A DNA stretch of 64,000 bases from Streptomyces pactum (lineage in GTDB: Bacteria > Actinomycetota > Actinomycetes > Streptomycetales > Streptomycetaceae), in NCBI RefSeq assembly GCF_002005225.1, contig NZ_CP019724.1, positions 4,729,501-4,793,500 on the forward strand, read 5' to 3'. The position numbers and the translations under genes are program-made. This document shows positions 34,001-41,105 of this stretch, piece after piece. Below the pieces are notes generated by a model. That model saw only the letters and a program-made list of their open reading frames with translations, did no database searches and was not told where the DNA came from. The first letter of the stretch is position 1, and each line of letters starts with the position of its first letter.

Positions 34001-34523
34001 GGTCGAGGCGCGGTTGCGTGACGCCGGCATCCGGCGCGGTGTACGGCTACTGGTGCGCGGTGCGCCCGTGACCGACGTGAACGCGGCCCGCGACGAGCTG
34101 GTGAAGCAGGCCGCGAATCCGCGACTTGACGTCGTGGTACGGGTCTACACCTCAGAGCGAGATCGCATCGAGGACGACCTGAACACCGCGTGGCTGGTGA
34201 TCATGCCGTCCCGCAGGGAGGGATTCGGGCTGACCGGCCTCGAAGCGATCATCCGCGGGATCCCAGTGCTGGTCAGCTCTACGAGCGGGTTGGGCGAGTT
34301 GCTGCGTGAGGAGCTGGGGGACGAACAGGCCAGTTCGTTCGTCGTCGAGGTGTCGGGTGACACCGAGACGGATGCGGAGACCTGGGCCCGTGACATCGAA
34401 CGCAAGCTGCGCGACCGGATCGGTGCGTTCCAGCAGGCGGCCCAGCTCCGCGACGATCTCGCCCGGCGGGTGCGCTGGGAGCACGCCGCTGCCGCGGTCC
34501 TCGGCGAGATCTCGCCGCAGTAG
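31029..34523 (+). CDS. AAA/STAND ATPase - TPR - glycosyltransferase fusion
   Basis: A 1164-residue protein. Residues 1-330 are an ORC/STAND-like ATPase with Walker A GQRASGKTS (52-60), Walker B IALFVDEAQLI (about 172-182) and a sensor segment LVLVFAGTSELIERI. Residues 330-570 have no recognised match. Residues 578-690 are TPR-like (FAAYVAGDMARARARFQSSF). After an acidic low-complexity linker (715-765), residues 767-1164 form a GT-B/GT4 glycosyltransferase: GGLSTFNRDLCQAL, LLLGRVED and the E-x7-E region MPSRREGFGLTGLEAIIRG (about 1060). The GTG at 31029 follows GAGGTGAGG. A nucleotide switch joined to a sugar-transfer domain suggests a conditional effector, for example in host-phage conflict. 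This is inference from architecture; no function is established. Its stop lies 6 bases from the end of a convergent membrane gene. Confidence 0.6.
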   Translation: MDISQVRNPYDYRHPVRDAALFAGRGGEAKVIEGELDQAAVGEPSVCVVLHGQRASGKTSLLYAAERMAAERGLTTVRVELIKGEGEPIAFFRKVYDELVPAVLKAVAQSGRDIAFDAAAVRRVMAGAAEASTVAPLQFPEALALTGADSRVPEAALREDLSFFVRLLGHPIALFVDEAQLIADDERALAILRFLTTRVDGLVLVFAGTSELIERIKDVQAPILRQFREIEVRSFVEDVDIEDCVTRPLGSAGIYGGLISENLVPSLRRITDGNPYAIQLYCHEMFARVKNGLADYMDLSPEVLEGIRSRMEMGDRNVLDRPLIRAVRAMNRSELIAFNVLTSALDHATPDETWFAYCMGGQPEITREQYDRCRESLVADGLLADDVPVRLAGDADLFDEVYCRLWSARTLGSMPHAQAISRTSVRAMLINRLFCVLHEFADGPLRIYPTCCHHMDAKHLESSFDAMDKLPEAGPAAALHVDYLHYAVLNAGEPRALDITTVTCAYRDHEVERWLFAADTDDVRLSDSADFRAAAGRIEALGGRLTAERVRVPLRTWPAENWFSKATGRLRSKLAANHRTAAFAAYVAGDMARARARFQSSFELDPDWSAANCLMYLNLATGREDDALAWSRRALGLTEDPYGRALCHYNAAMAHFIGGDREQAAEELSVARDELASISLQNDLIDFLLLPDPDGAVILHEETQVDLVDAVARASAVLRIPAQASSSRQDGAADTGEDGRGKAGPEEEVAQKRADRDGAEHSEEGPVVLSVATEWASSQGGLSTFNRDLCQALAAAGARVFCVVLEASTAEAEAAGANGVSLLPAPDRPGASEDMRLTSRPELPDGVAPDLVLGHGRITGPAAQKLAEDFFPEARRLHFLHMSPDEIEWYKLDRSHDAGLRAENRTAIERTLGRTAHRVVAVGPRLHQEFLSDFRTAHGLPPLRLDPGFDSAVPDGDRVPPEGGPARVLLLGRVEDAQLKGLDLAAVACGKVEARLRDAGIRRGVRLLVRGAPVTDVNAARDELVKQAANPRLDVVVRVYTSERDRIEDDLNTAWLVIMPSRREGFGLTGLEAIIRGIPVLVSSTSGLGELLREELGDEQASSFVVEVSGDTETDAETWARDIERKLRDRIGAFQQAAQLRDDLARRVRWEHAAAAVLGEISPQ

Positions 34524-34529
34524 GTCGCC

Positions 34530-35234
34530 TCACTGCGCGAACGCGGCGGCGGACACGTCCCGTTCCAGTGCCGCGCGATGGTGGTCGTAGGTGCCGATGC
34601 CGGAGACCTTGATGAGTATGCAGAACCGTTGGACGGAGGATATCTGTTCGGCCACCCGCGTGAACTCACGCCGTAGGAAGTGGATGGCGGCGAGATTCGC
34701 CGTGGAGCTCTGCCCGCAGACGAGGAACACCGGATTGCCCGACTCCTCAGGGACGAACTTCGCGACGAGCACGTACTCCTGGTTACCCCGGTCGAACAGG
34801 TACTTCTCGCCCCCGACTTCGATGGCGACCGAGTACGGGTTCGTGGCGTCGTACGGATGAACCGTGACACCGGGAAGATGAGCGGCCAGGTGCCCGCCTG
34901 TGCGTAGGTTGGAGCCTCCCGCCGGGCCGCCCACGCAGAACTCGGTGCGATCGCCGTTGCTGCCACGGAAGTCCCCTGACTCGATGAGGACATCACAGCC
35001 GAGCTCGCCCGCGAGCAGGGCCAGGCCCATCGCGGCCCGGATGTCCCGATAGGTCGCGGTCCCGGGGGAGTTGTACTTGTTTCCCAGCACCACCAGGCAC
35101 GTCTGCCCAGGCCGAACACCGAAGAACCCCGCCCTCTTGTTCACCTCCCGGGTTCGCTTGGCCCGCTCCCACAGCCACACGAGCCCGCCACCGAGCAGGC
35201 TTGTCACCAGGCCGATGGCGATGTTCTCAAGCAC
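34530..35234 (-). CDS. membrane-anchored protein of unknown family
   Basis: A 234-residue protein from a GTG at 35234, which has GGGAGGGGAGGA upstream; longer starts (GTG at 35270 or 35381) are possible. One N-terminal helix, ENIAIGLVTSLLGGGLVWLW, is followed by a soluble domain with a strand-turn CLVVLGNKYNSPG, helices RDIRAAMGLALLAGELGCDVLIESGDF (landmark) and GGPAGGSNLRTGGHLA, and later VFLVCGQSSTANLAAIHFLRREF. The alternation looks like a nucleotide-binding alpha/beta fold but I cannot name it. It converges on the ATPase-glycosyltransferase gene, ends 6 bases away, and may belong to the same accessory unit. Confidence 0.55.
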   Translation of the reverse strand: MLENIAIGLVTSLLGGGLVWLWERAKRTREVNKRAGFFGVRPGQTCLVVLGNKYNSPGTATYRDIRAAMGLALLAGELGCDVLIESGDFRGSNGDRTEFCVGGPAGGSNLRTGGHLAAHLPGVTVHPYDATNPYSVAIEVGGEKYLFDRGNQEYVLVAKFVPEESGNPVFLVCGQSSTANLAAIHFLRREFTRVAEQISSVQRFCILIKVSGIGTYDHHRAALERDVSAAAFAQ

Positions 35235-35401
35235 CGATTGAATCGGGTCCTCCCCTCCCGCAGTGTCTACGCCCCACCATTGTCGTGGGTGGGCGGCGGC
35301 GAAGCGGACTGCTTTACCCGAAGTAAGCGGACCGGCCCCTCCGGAAGCGGACGCGGCTGTCAGTCGCCCGTGCCAGAACACCAGCGTGACCTTGAGGTCC
35401 T

Positions 35402-36127
35402 TCAGCGTTCTCGAAGCTCAGCGGTCTTCCGCGGATCGTCCGCCAGAATGCTGGCCGCAAGCTGCTGTACCTGCTCCTCCAGGGGCTGATCGCTGGTGAT
35501 GAACAATTCGTACGCGTAGGAACATGCACGCTCTCCCGGTGCCTGGACGTGGTGGAACTCGACATCGACCCCCTCGGGACTGGTGAGTTCTTTGGGGACG
35601 TCGGGCTCTTCGCGTCGTGGCCAGACGCCCGTGAGAACGCAGCCCCACCGCTCGAACCAGCCGCTGTCCGCAAGGGTCTGTCCGAGTAGCCGGGCAACGG
35701 TGTCTACCGGCTCTTCCCAGCCGCGGTCCGCCGCAGCCCGCGCGAGTTCGGCTTCGTACTGGTCGGCGTCGAAGGTGATGTCCGCGGGCAGGGCGGTGAT
35801 GTCGCTGGTGTTCTCCCAGGCGTCCCAGATCACCCGGTCGCCCTCGCGGCGCATGGTGACATACAGGGCGCCGCAGCAGCCGGCGGTGCAGGTCGGTTCG
35901 GTGATCATGATCCTGCGCGGTTCCCGCGTGACCGCCAGCGGCCAGTTTTCGGCCGGGCCTGTCCAGTGCCGGCAGCTGGGTGCCAGCCCTTCCGGGTGGA
36001 CTTCTCCCAGGGCGTCCACGCCGTCGATCAGAGGCCGCACCTCGGCCCAGGGGTCCGCCGCCCAGTCGTCCGGGATCCTGTGCCGCAAAGTCAACGTGCT
36101 GATCGTCAGCTGATCGGTCATGCTCAC
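35402..36127 (-). CDS. conserved hypothetical protein
   Basis: A 241-residue protein starting MSMTDQLTISTLTLRH; the second in-frame ATG at 36121 is an equally good start. Features: PTCTAGCCGALYVTM with clustered cysteines near residue 80, WDAWENTSDI, FDADQYEAELARAA, and a Pro/Glu-rich C-terminal part. Small proteins with a GCCGALY element and a following DAxxYEAEL helix occur in Streptomyces with no known role. The Cys cluster may bind metal. It is read toward the membrane gene at 34530, with 167 bases between. Confidence 0.55.
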   Translation of the reverse strand: MSMTDQLTISTLTLRHRIPDDWAADPWAEVRPLIDGVDALGEVHPEGLAPSCRHWTGPAENWPLAVTREPRRIMITEPTCTAGCCGALYVTMRREGDRVIWDAWENTSDITALPADITFDADQYEAELARAAADRGWEEPVDTVARLLGQTLADSGWFERWGCVLTGVWPRREEPDVPKELTSPEGVDVEFHHVQAPGERACSYAYELFITSDQPLEEQVQQLAASILADDPRKTAELRER

Positions 36128-36464
36128 ATGATCGGCTGATGCCGCGCAGCCGCATACTCATTTCCTGGGCGTGATCAGCCTCGGCTGGTCGTGCCAGGGC
36201 AGCCATCGTTCGTGATCGAGAAGCTTACCGAGCTCACCACGTGAGACATCCTCTAAGGGCCGCGCGGCCGGCGCTGACAGGTCTCTCCCTGGTCATCGAC
36301 TGAGCCCGACCGTCGGTTGGGTCCCGGACGGGATCTCCGGGCCGCCCCCGGACAGGACGGGGATGCAACCATTCCCTGCGGAGCTGGAACCCCCGGAAGC
36401 CGGCCGCGCGTTCGAGACTCTAACCGCGGGCACCGACAACCGGCCTGCCCGGGCCGGCGTCGTC
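36128..36464. other. intergenic stretch without detected gene
   Basis: I see no open frame with Streptomyces codon usage, no ribosome site and no RNA gene here. It marks the right margin of the accessory region, before the conserved genes around phoU. Confidence 0.6.
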
Positions 36465-36824
36465 TCAGCTCGCCGTCGTCAGACGCCCCCGGCGCTCCCG
36501 GTGGCCCCGCAGGGTTCGCCAGGCCGTGCCCAGGGCCAGTGACTGGACCAGGGCCGACAGCACGATGCCGCCGATGAGGAACCATGCCGGGGCGTCGCCG
36601 CCCCAGACCGACTCGCCGAGCCAGGCCACGAAGCCGAAGGCCGGGAAGGTGAACAGGGCAGGCCAGACCCAGATGAGGGACGCGTCCGGAGCGGTCGTGA
36701 AGAGGGGCTCCAGCGAGGCGACCGCCATCGCGCCGCCCACCAGGGCGAGGTACGCCGCCGAGGCGCGGTTGGCGAGGGTCAGGCGGGCGAGGGTGCGTAT
36801 CGGGCTGGTCCGGCCGGTGTTCAT
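36465..36824 (-). CDS. SCO4225-type small membrane protein
   Basis: A 119-residue membrane protein with three hydrophobic segments: AYLALVGGAMAVASL, LIWVWPALFTFPAFGFVAWLG and FLIGGIVLSALVQSLALG, with a basic end. It matches the type and place of the actinobacterial family named after SCO4225 (recognised from memory, not searched). The function is unknown. The ATG at 36824 is a natural start. The gene lies on the same strand as the Cys-rich peptide gene and phoU but is separated from them by 231 bases, so it is probably not in one operon. Confidence 0.65.
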   Translation of the reverse strand: MNTGRTSPIRTLARLTLANRASAAYLALVGGAMAVASLEPLFTTAPDASLIWVWPALFTFPAFGFVAWLGESVWGGDAPAWFLIGGIVLSALVQSLALGTAWRTLRGHRERRGRLTTAS

Positions 36825-37055
36825 CGGGTGGCGTCTCCCCTTGGTCGTCGTCCTGTGTCTCAGGGTCGGCCGGGGGCGGTGTCCCGGGCTTGAGTACCCG
36901 TACTCAGGTCGGACGACGCGGTACCCAGGGAAGGGCGGGGGAGGGCGGCCGTACGGTCAGCGAGACCCCGTGCCCGTACGGCGGCCGGGACCAACCGGCC
37001 GCCGTACTGCTGGCTACTGGTACTTCCACTGCTACCGCGCGCTGCCGGTGCCGCG

Positions 37056-37208
37056 TCAGCCGCACTGGCAGGGGTTGCCCGACTGGCAGCCGCAGCCGCA
37101 GCCCGATCCGCAGCCGCACGCGGCGATCAGGGGCAGGCTGCGGATCTCGGGGGGCTGCTCGGTGCGGTGTTCCCGGGTGGGGTCGGGGCTGGTGGGGGAA
37201 TCGGCCAT
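37056..37208 (-). CDS. 50-residue Cys-rich peptide (metallothionein-like)
   Basis: ATG at 37208 with AGGAGG 5-10 bases upstream opens a 50-residue frame. Residues 1-30 are polar (MADSPTSPDPTREHRTE), and the end is CGCGSGCGCGCQSGNPCQCG, seven cysteines in 20 residues. Repeated CxC pairs are typical of metal-thiolate proteins such as metallothioneins, but the peptide has no known family in my memory. A peptide this short with a near-perfect ribosome site and codon choice suggests a real gene. It ends 134 bases before phoU would be read, on the same strand, so it is downstream of phoU. Confidence 0.6.
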   Translation of the reverse strand: MADSPTSPDPTREHRTEQPPEIRSLPLIAACGCGSGCGCGCQSGNPCQCG

Positions 37209-37342
37209 GGTTCCTCCTAGAGGCTGGTGCCTGGGCCCATTGCACGCCCTCGGTGGCCGTCGCAGCAACGGCGCATTGAGGTGACCGCGCGCGCCCCCGG
37301 CCCGCTCCCGTCCCCGGCCGCCCCTGGCCGCCCAGGTCCGCG

Positions 37343-38032
37343 TCAGGCCCCCTCGACCTGCGTCGCCGGCTGGATGTCCGCCTGGAGGTCGCCCACGTGC
37401 TCGCCGGTGACCAGGTAGACCACGCGCTTGGCGACCGAGACGGCGTGGTCGGCGTAGCGCTCGTAGTAGCGGCCGAGGAGGGTGACGTCGACGGCCGTCT
37501 CGATGCCGTGCTTCCAGCGGTCGTCCATCAGGTGCTGGAAGAGGGTGCGGTGGAGCAGGTCCATCGCGTCGTCGTCCTGCTCGAGCTGGAGGGCCAGGTC
37601 GACGTCCTTGGTGATGATCACCTCGGCGGCCTTCGCCATCAGGCGCTGGGCGAGCTGGCCCATCTCCAGGATGGTCGCGTGCAGGTCGTGCGGCACCGCG
37701 CGCTCCGGGTAGCGCAGCCGGGCCAGTTTGGCCACGTGCTGGGCCAGGTCTCCCGAGCGCTCCAGGTCGGCCGACATCCGCAGCGAGGTGACGACGATGC
37801 GCAGGTCCGTCGCCACCGGCTGCTGCCGGGCCAGCAGGGCTATGGCCCGGGCCTCCAGCGCGTGGTGCAGCTCGTCGACCTTCTGGTCGCCCTCGATCAC
37901 GTTCTCGGCCAGCTTCAGGTCGGAGTCGAGGATCGCGGTCGTGGCGCGTCCGATCGCCGACCCGACCAGCCGGGCCATCTCCACCAGACCGTCGCCGATC
38001 GAATCCAGTTCCTCGTGGTACGCGTCCCGCAT
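37343..38032 (-). CDS. phoU: phosphate transport/regulatory protein PhoU
   Basis: A 229-residue protein of the PhoU family, two copies of a three-helix bundle with metal-binding E/D motifs (SAIGRATTAILDSDLK, then the second repeat with LAQRLMAKAAEVIITKD). PhoU dampens PhoR signalling and mediates phosphate control. It lies divergent from phoR-phoP, with a PHO box between them. That arrangement, not present in many other bacteria, is the Streptomyces pattern. Starts at the ATG at 38032. Confidence 0.92.
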   Translation of the reverse strand: MRDAYHEELDSIGDGLVEMARLVGSAIGRATTAILDSDLKLAENVIEGDQKVDELHHALEARAIALLARQQPVATDLRIVVTSLRMSADLERSGDLAQHVAKLARLRYPERAVPHDLHATILEMGQLAQRLMAKAAEVIITKDVDLALQLEQDDDAMDLLHRTLFQHLMDDRWKHGIETAVDVTLLGRYYERYADHAVSVAKRVVYLVTGEHVGDLQADIQPATQVEGA

Positions 38033-38148
38033 CAGGGTTCCCTCTCGTACGTCCGTTTAGGGGGCTCGCACCTGCTTGCACCGGCTCGCGCCCCTTGCCG
38101 TGCCCCCACGCTTACACGTTCCGGCCTGTACGCGTCCGTTTCCGGCAC

Positions 38149-38181
38149 CACAAATGAACCATCCCTGGCTCCAAGGTGAAC
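38149..38181 (-). promoter_or_regulatory. PHO box between phoU and phoR-phoP
   Basis: On the minus strand three 11-bp units follow one another: GTTCACCTTGG (38181-38171), AGCCAGGGATG (38170-38160) and GTTCATTTGTG (38159-38149). The first and third start GTTCA, matching the PhoP recognition unit. It lies 117 bases before the phoU start and 74 bases before phoR. PhoP-P should activate phoU here and affect phoRP. Confidence 0.85.
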
Positions 38182-38242
38182 TCTGGGCGACGAGTGTTCG
38201 AGGTCGCAGTCCGATGGCTGGGGCGGGGCGGTTCGCCATGCC

Positions 38243-38248
38243 TAACCT
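38243..38248 (+). promoter_or_regulatory. leaderless-type -10 box (TAACCT) before phoR
   Basis: TAACCT lies 7-12 bases before the phoR ATG at 38255 with no ribosome site. It suggests a leaderless phoRP transcript. Confidence 0.45.
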
Positions 38249-38254
38249 GGACGC

Positions 38255-39526
38255 ATGGACGTGAACGCGGCGGTCGCCGCAGCGGCAGCGATCGCCGGAG
38301 TACTCACCGGCGTCATCGCCATGCTGGCGTTCCGCTGGAGCGAGCGCGAGCAGAAGCGCCCCACGCGCACCTCGCTCCACATGGACCCCGTCCTTCCACC
38401 CGGCGTGGACACCGTCCTGTCGGTGCTCCGGTCCTCCGCGGTCGTCCTCGACGAGGCGGACGCGGTCGTCAAGGCCAGCTCGGCGGCGTACGCCCTCGGC
38501 CTGGTCCGGGGCGGCAAGCTCGCCGTGGAGCCGATGCTCCAGATGGCCCGGGACACCAGGAGGGACGGGGAGATACGGCAGGTCGAGCTGGATCTGCCCA
38601 GGCGCGGCAACGGGCGGGGTGAGGCGCTCGCCGTCTCCGCCCGGGTCGCGCCGCTCGGGTCACGGCTGGTGCTGCTGCTGGTCGAGGACCTCACCGAGGC
38701 CCGCCGCATCGAGGCCGTACGGCGCGACTTCGTCGCCAACGTGAGTCATGAGCTGAAGACGCCGGTGGGCGCGCTCTCGCTGCTGTCCGAGGCCGTGATG
38801 GACGCCTCGGACGATCCGGAGGCCGTGGAGCGGTTCGCCGGGCGGATGCAGATCGAGGCGACCCGGCTGACCAACCTGGTGCAGGAGCTCATCGACCTGT
38901 CCCGGGTCCAGAACGACGACCCCCTAGACGACGCCGAGCCCGTCCGGGTGGACGAGCTGGTCGCCGAGGCGATCGACCGCTGCCGGCACGCGGCCGGCAC
39001 CAAGCAGATCACCATGGCCGCCGGAGGAACGGCGGATCTGCACGTACGCGGCAACCGCGGCCAGCTCGCCGCCGCCCTCGGCAACCTCGTCGAGAACGCG
39101 GTCAACTACTCGCCCGCCCGCACCCGCGTCGGCATAGCCGCCCGCCGCGTGAGCGCCCCCGGCGGCGACCTGATCGAGATCGCCGTGACCGACCAGGGCA
39201 TCGGCATCTCCGAGAAGGACAAGGAGCGCGTGTTCGAGCGCTTCTACCGCGTCGACCCGGCCCGTTCCCGGGCCACCGGAGGCACCGGTCTGGGTCTCGC
39301 GATCGTCAAGCACGTGGTCGCCTCGCACGGCGGGGAGGTCACGGTGTGGAGTGCCGAAGGCCAGGGCTCCACCTTTACGCTGCGACTGCCGGAGTCGGGC
39401 CAGTCCCGCGGCCGCGCACAGCAGCGGTCCGACCGCGCCGGACTCAGCGCCGAGACCGAGCGGTCCCCCTCATCCCCCCATACTTCCCCGTACGAAACGC
39501 TTCCCGCCCCGGAGGTCCTTCCGTGA
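38255..39526 (+). CDS. phoR: PhoR/SenX3-type sensor histidine kinase
   Basis: A 423-residue kinase. One N-terminal membrane helix (VAAAAAIAGVLTGVIAMLAF) is followed by a PAS-like segment (about 50-150). The dimerisation and H box is NVSHELKTPVGALSLL (His near residue 165), the N box NLVENAVNYSP (about 277), and the G boxes include DQGIGIS and GTGLGLAIV. The single membrane segment suggests sensing near or inside the membrane, with phosphate status relayed through PstSCAB and PhoU. It overlaps phoP by 4 bases (GTGA). The C-terminal part after the kinase is Ser/Pro-rich and may be disordered. Confidence 0.93.
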   Translation: MDVNAAVAAAAAIAGVLTGVIAMLAFRWSEREQKRPTRTSLHMDPVLPPGVDTVLSVLRSSAVVLDEADAVVKASSAAYALGLVRGGKLAVEPMLQMARDTRRDGEIRQVELDLPRRGNGRGEALAVSARVAPLGSRLVLLLVEDLTEARRIEAVRRDFVANVSHELKTPVGALSLLSEAVMDASDDPEAVERFAGRMQIEATRLTNLVQELIDLSRVQNDDPLDDAEPVRVDELVAEAIDRCRHAAGTKQITMAAGGTADLHVRGNRGQLAAALGNLVENAVNYSPARTRVGIAARRVSAPGGDLIEIAVTDQGIGISEKDKERVFERFYRVDPARSRATGGTGLGLAIVKHVVASHGGEVTVWSAEGQGSTFTLRLPESGQSRGRAQQRSDRAGLSAETERSPSSPHTSPYETLPAPEVLP

Positions 39527-40203
39527 CCCGTGTGCTCGTCGTCGAGGACGAGGAGTCCTTCTCCGACGTCCTGTCGTACATGCTCCGCAAGGAGGGTTTC
39601 GAGGTCGCCGTGGCGACCACCGGCCCCGACGGACTCGACGAGTTCGAGCGCAACGGCGCCGACCTCGTTCTCCTCGACCTGATGCTGCCCGGCCTGCCGG
39701 GCACCGAGGTCTGCCGCCAGTTGCGCGGCCGCTCCAACGTTCCCGTGATCATGGTCACCGCCAAGGACAGCGAGATCGACAAGGTCGTCGGACTGGAGAT
39801 AGGGGCCGACGACTACGTCACCAAGCCCTTCTCCTCCCGCGAGCTGGTCGCCCGCATCCGTGCCGTACTGCGCCGCCGCGGCGAGCCGGAGGAGGTCGCC
39901 CCGGCAGCGCTGGAGGCCGGCCCCGTCCGGATGGACGTCGACCGGCACGTCGTGACCGTGGGCGGCACCAAGGTCGACCTGCCGCTGAAGGAGTTCGACC
40001 TGCTGGAGATGCTGCTGCGCAACGCCGGCCGCGTGCTGACCCGCATGCAGCTCATCGACCGGGTCTGGGGCGCCGACTACGTCGGTGACACCAAGACCCT
40101 CGACGTCCACGTCAAGCGGCTGCGCGCCAAGATCGAGCCCGACCCGGGCGCGCCGCGGTACCTGGTGACGGTTCGAGGGCTCGGGTACAAGTTCGAGCCG
40201 TAG
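39523..40203 (+). CDS. phoP: phosphate response regulator PhoP
   Basis: A 226-residue OmpR-type regulator. The receiver has VLVVEDEESFSD, LVLLDLMLPG (phosphoacceptor Asp about 51), VPVIMVTAKDS and DDYVTKPFSSREL. The winged helix ends DYVGDTKTLDVHVKRLRAKI. It binds PHO boxes such as the one at 38149-38181 and controls phosphate scavenging, cell-wall and antibiotic genes. The GTG start overlaps the phoR stop. In mycobacteria the same pair is SenX3-RegX3. Confidence 0.94.
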   Translation: MTRVLVVEDEESFSDVLSYMLRKEGFEVAVATTGPDGLDEFERNGADLVLLDLMLPGLPGTEVCRQLRGRSNVPVIMVTAKDSEIDKVVGLEIGADDYVTKPFSSRELVARIRAVLRRRGEPEEVAPAALEAGPVRMDVDRHVVTVGGTKVDLPLKEFDLLEMLLRNAGRVLTRMQLIDRVWGADYVGDTKTLDVHVKRLRAKIEPDPGAPRYLVTVRGLGYKFEP

Positions 40204-40265
40204 AGCGACCGGGCGCGCCAGGCACAGCGGCCGCGCCCCGACCGCAGGCGGTACGGCGGTACGGC

Positions 40266-40300
40266 GAAGGGCGGGACCTCACGGAGAGGTCCCGCCCTTC
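40266..40300 (+). terminator. terminator after phoP, shared with the lipoprotein gene
   Basis: GAAGGGCGGGACCTC (40266-40280) pairs perfectly with GAGGTCCCGCCCTTC (40286-40300), 15 bp with a 5-base loop. It lies between the convergent phoP and lipoprotein genes and should act in both directions. Confidence 0.8.
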
Positions 40301-40349
40301 GTCATGACCGTCGTACCGTCATACGGCTCGTCGTGCCGTCATACGGCGC

Positions 40350-41105
40350 TCAGTGGCCGGTGCCGGTGCCGGTGCCGGTCTCCTGCGAGGTGCCGTCCGT
40401 CGCCGTACCGGTGGCGCTCCCGTCCTCGGTCCCGTTCTCGGCCTCGGTTCCGGCCTGCGAGGACTCGTCGGCACCGGGGGCCGACGCGCCGTCGGCCGGG
40501 GTGCCGGAGGTCTGGCCGTCGGACGGCTCGCCGGAGGCCTCCTCGGACGGCTTGGCCGACGCGCCGGGGGCCGCCGGAACGTCGCTCGGGCCCCACTTGG
40601 AGAAGTAGCTCTCGGCGGGGACGACGAAGGCGCGCAGGCTCACCTCACCGGTCTTGCTGAAGGTGAAGGTGATCTTCTGCGCGTTGCCGTCCTGGATGGC
40701 CTCGCGGCTGCTGGGCAGGACGGCGGAGGCGTTGCCCTCGCCGCCGAGGACCAGGGAACCGCCGGCCGGGACGGTCAGGCCGCCGTTGCCGCCCTCCTCG
40801 CCCTCGGCGGGCTTCAGCTCGGCGGACTTGCCGGTGCCGGCCACGGTGATGGACTCCAGGGTCTGGTCCGTCCTGCCGTTGTTGAACACGGTGGCGGAGA
40901 CCACGGCCGGGCCGGTCGACTCCAGATCGGGCTGCGTGATGACGATCGCGTTCTGGATCTGCAGGTCACCGACGGTCGTCGCGGCGTTGTCCGGCTTGAT
41001 GTCCAGAGTCTGGGCGTTGTGACCGGCACCGCACGCGGCGAGCGAGGCGATCGAGAACGCGATGGCGGCGGCGGCGAGGGCACCGCGTCGAAGGCTGCTG
41101 CTCAC
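40350..41105 (-). CDS. lipoprotein, PCuAC-like domain
   Basis: A 251-residue lipoprotein. Signal peptide with the lipobox SLAACGAGHN (Cys near residue 25). The middle resembles the PCu(A)C / DUF461 copper-chaperone beta barrel (IQNAIVITQPDLESTGPAVVSATVFNNG as landmark), but no clear HxnM metal motif is visible. The last 80 residues are Ser/Gly/Thr/Glu-rich and should be extended outside the membrane. It lies behind phoP and is convergent with it. A role in metal or phosphate is possible but not shown. Confidence 0.65.
   Translation of the reverse strand: MSSSLRRGALAAAAIAFSIASLAACGAGHNAQTLDIKPDNAATTVGDLQIQNAIVITQPDLESTGPAVVSATVFNNGRTDQTLESITVAGTGKSAELKPAEGEEGGNGGLTVPAGGSLVLGGEGNASAVLPSSREAIQDGNAQKITFTFSKTGEVSLRAFVVPAESYFSKWGPSDVPAAPGASAKPSEEASGEPSDGQTSGTPADGASAPGADESSQAGTEAENGTEDGSATGTATDGTSQETGTGTGTGH

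Noticed and set aside
36890..37284. Plus-strand frames over the Cys-rich peptide
   Set aside because: The minus-strand frame has a strong ribosome site and a compositionally specific product; the plus frames have neither.
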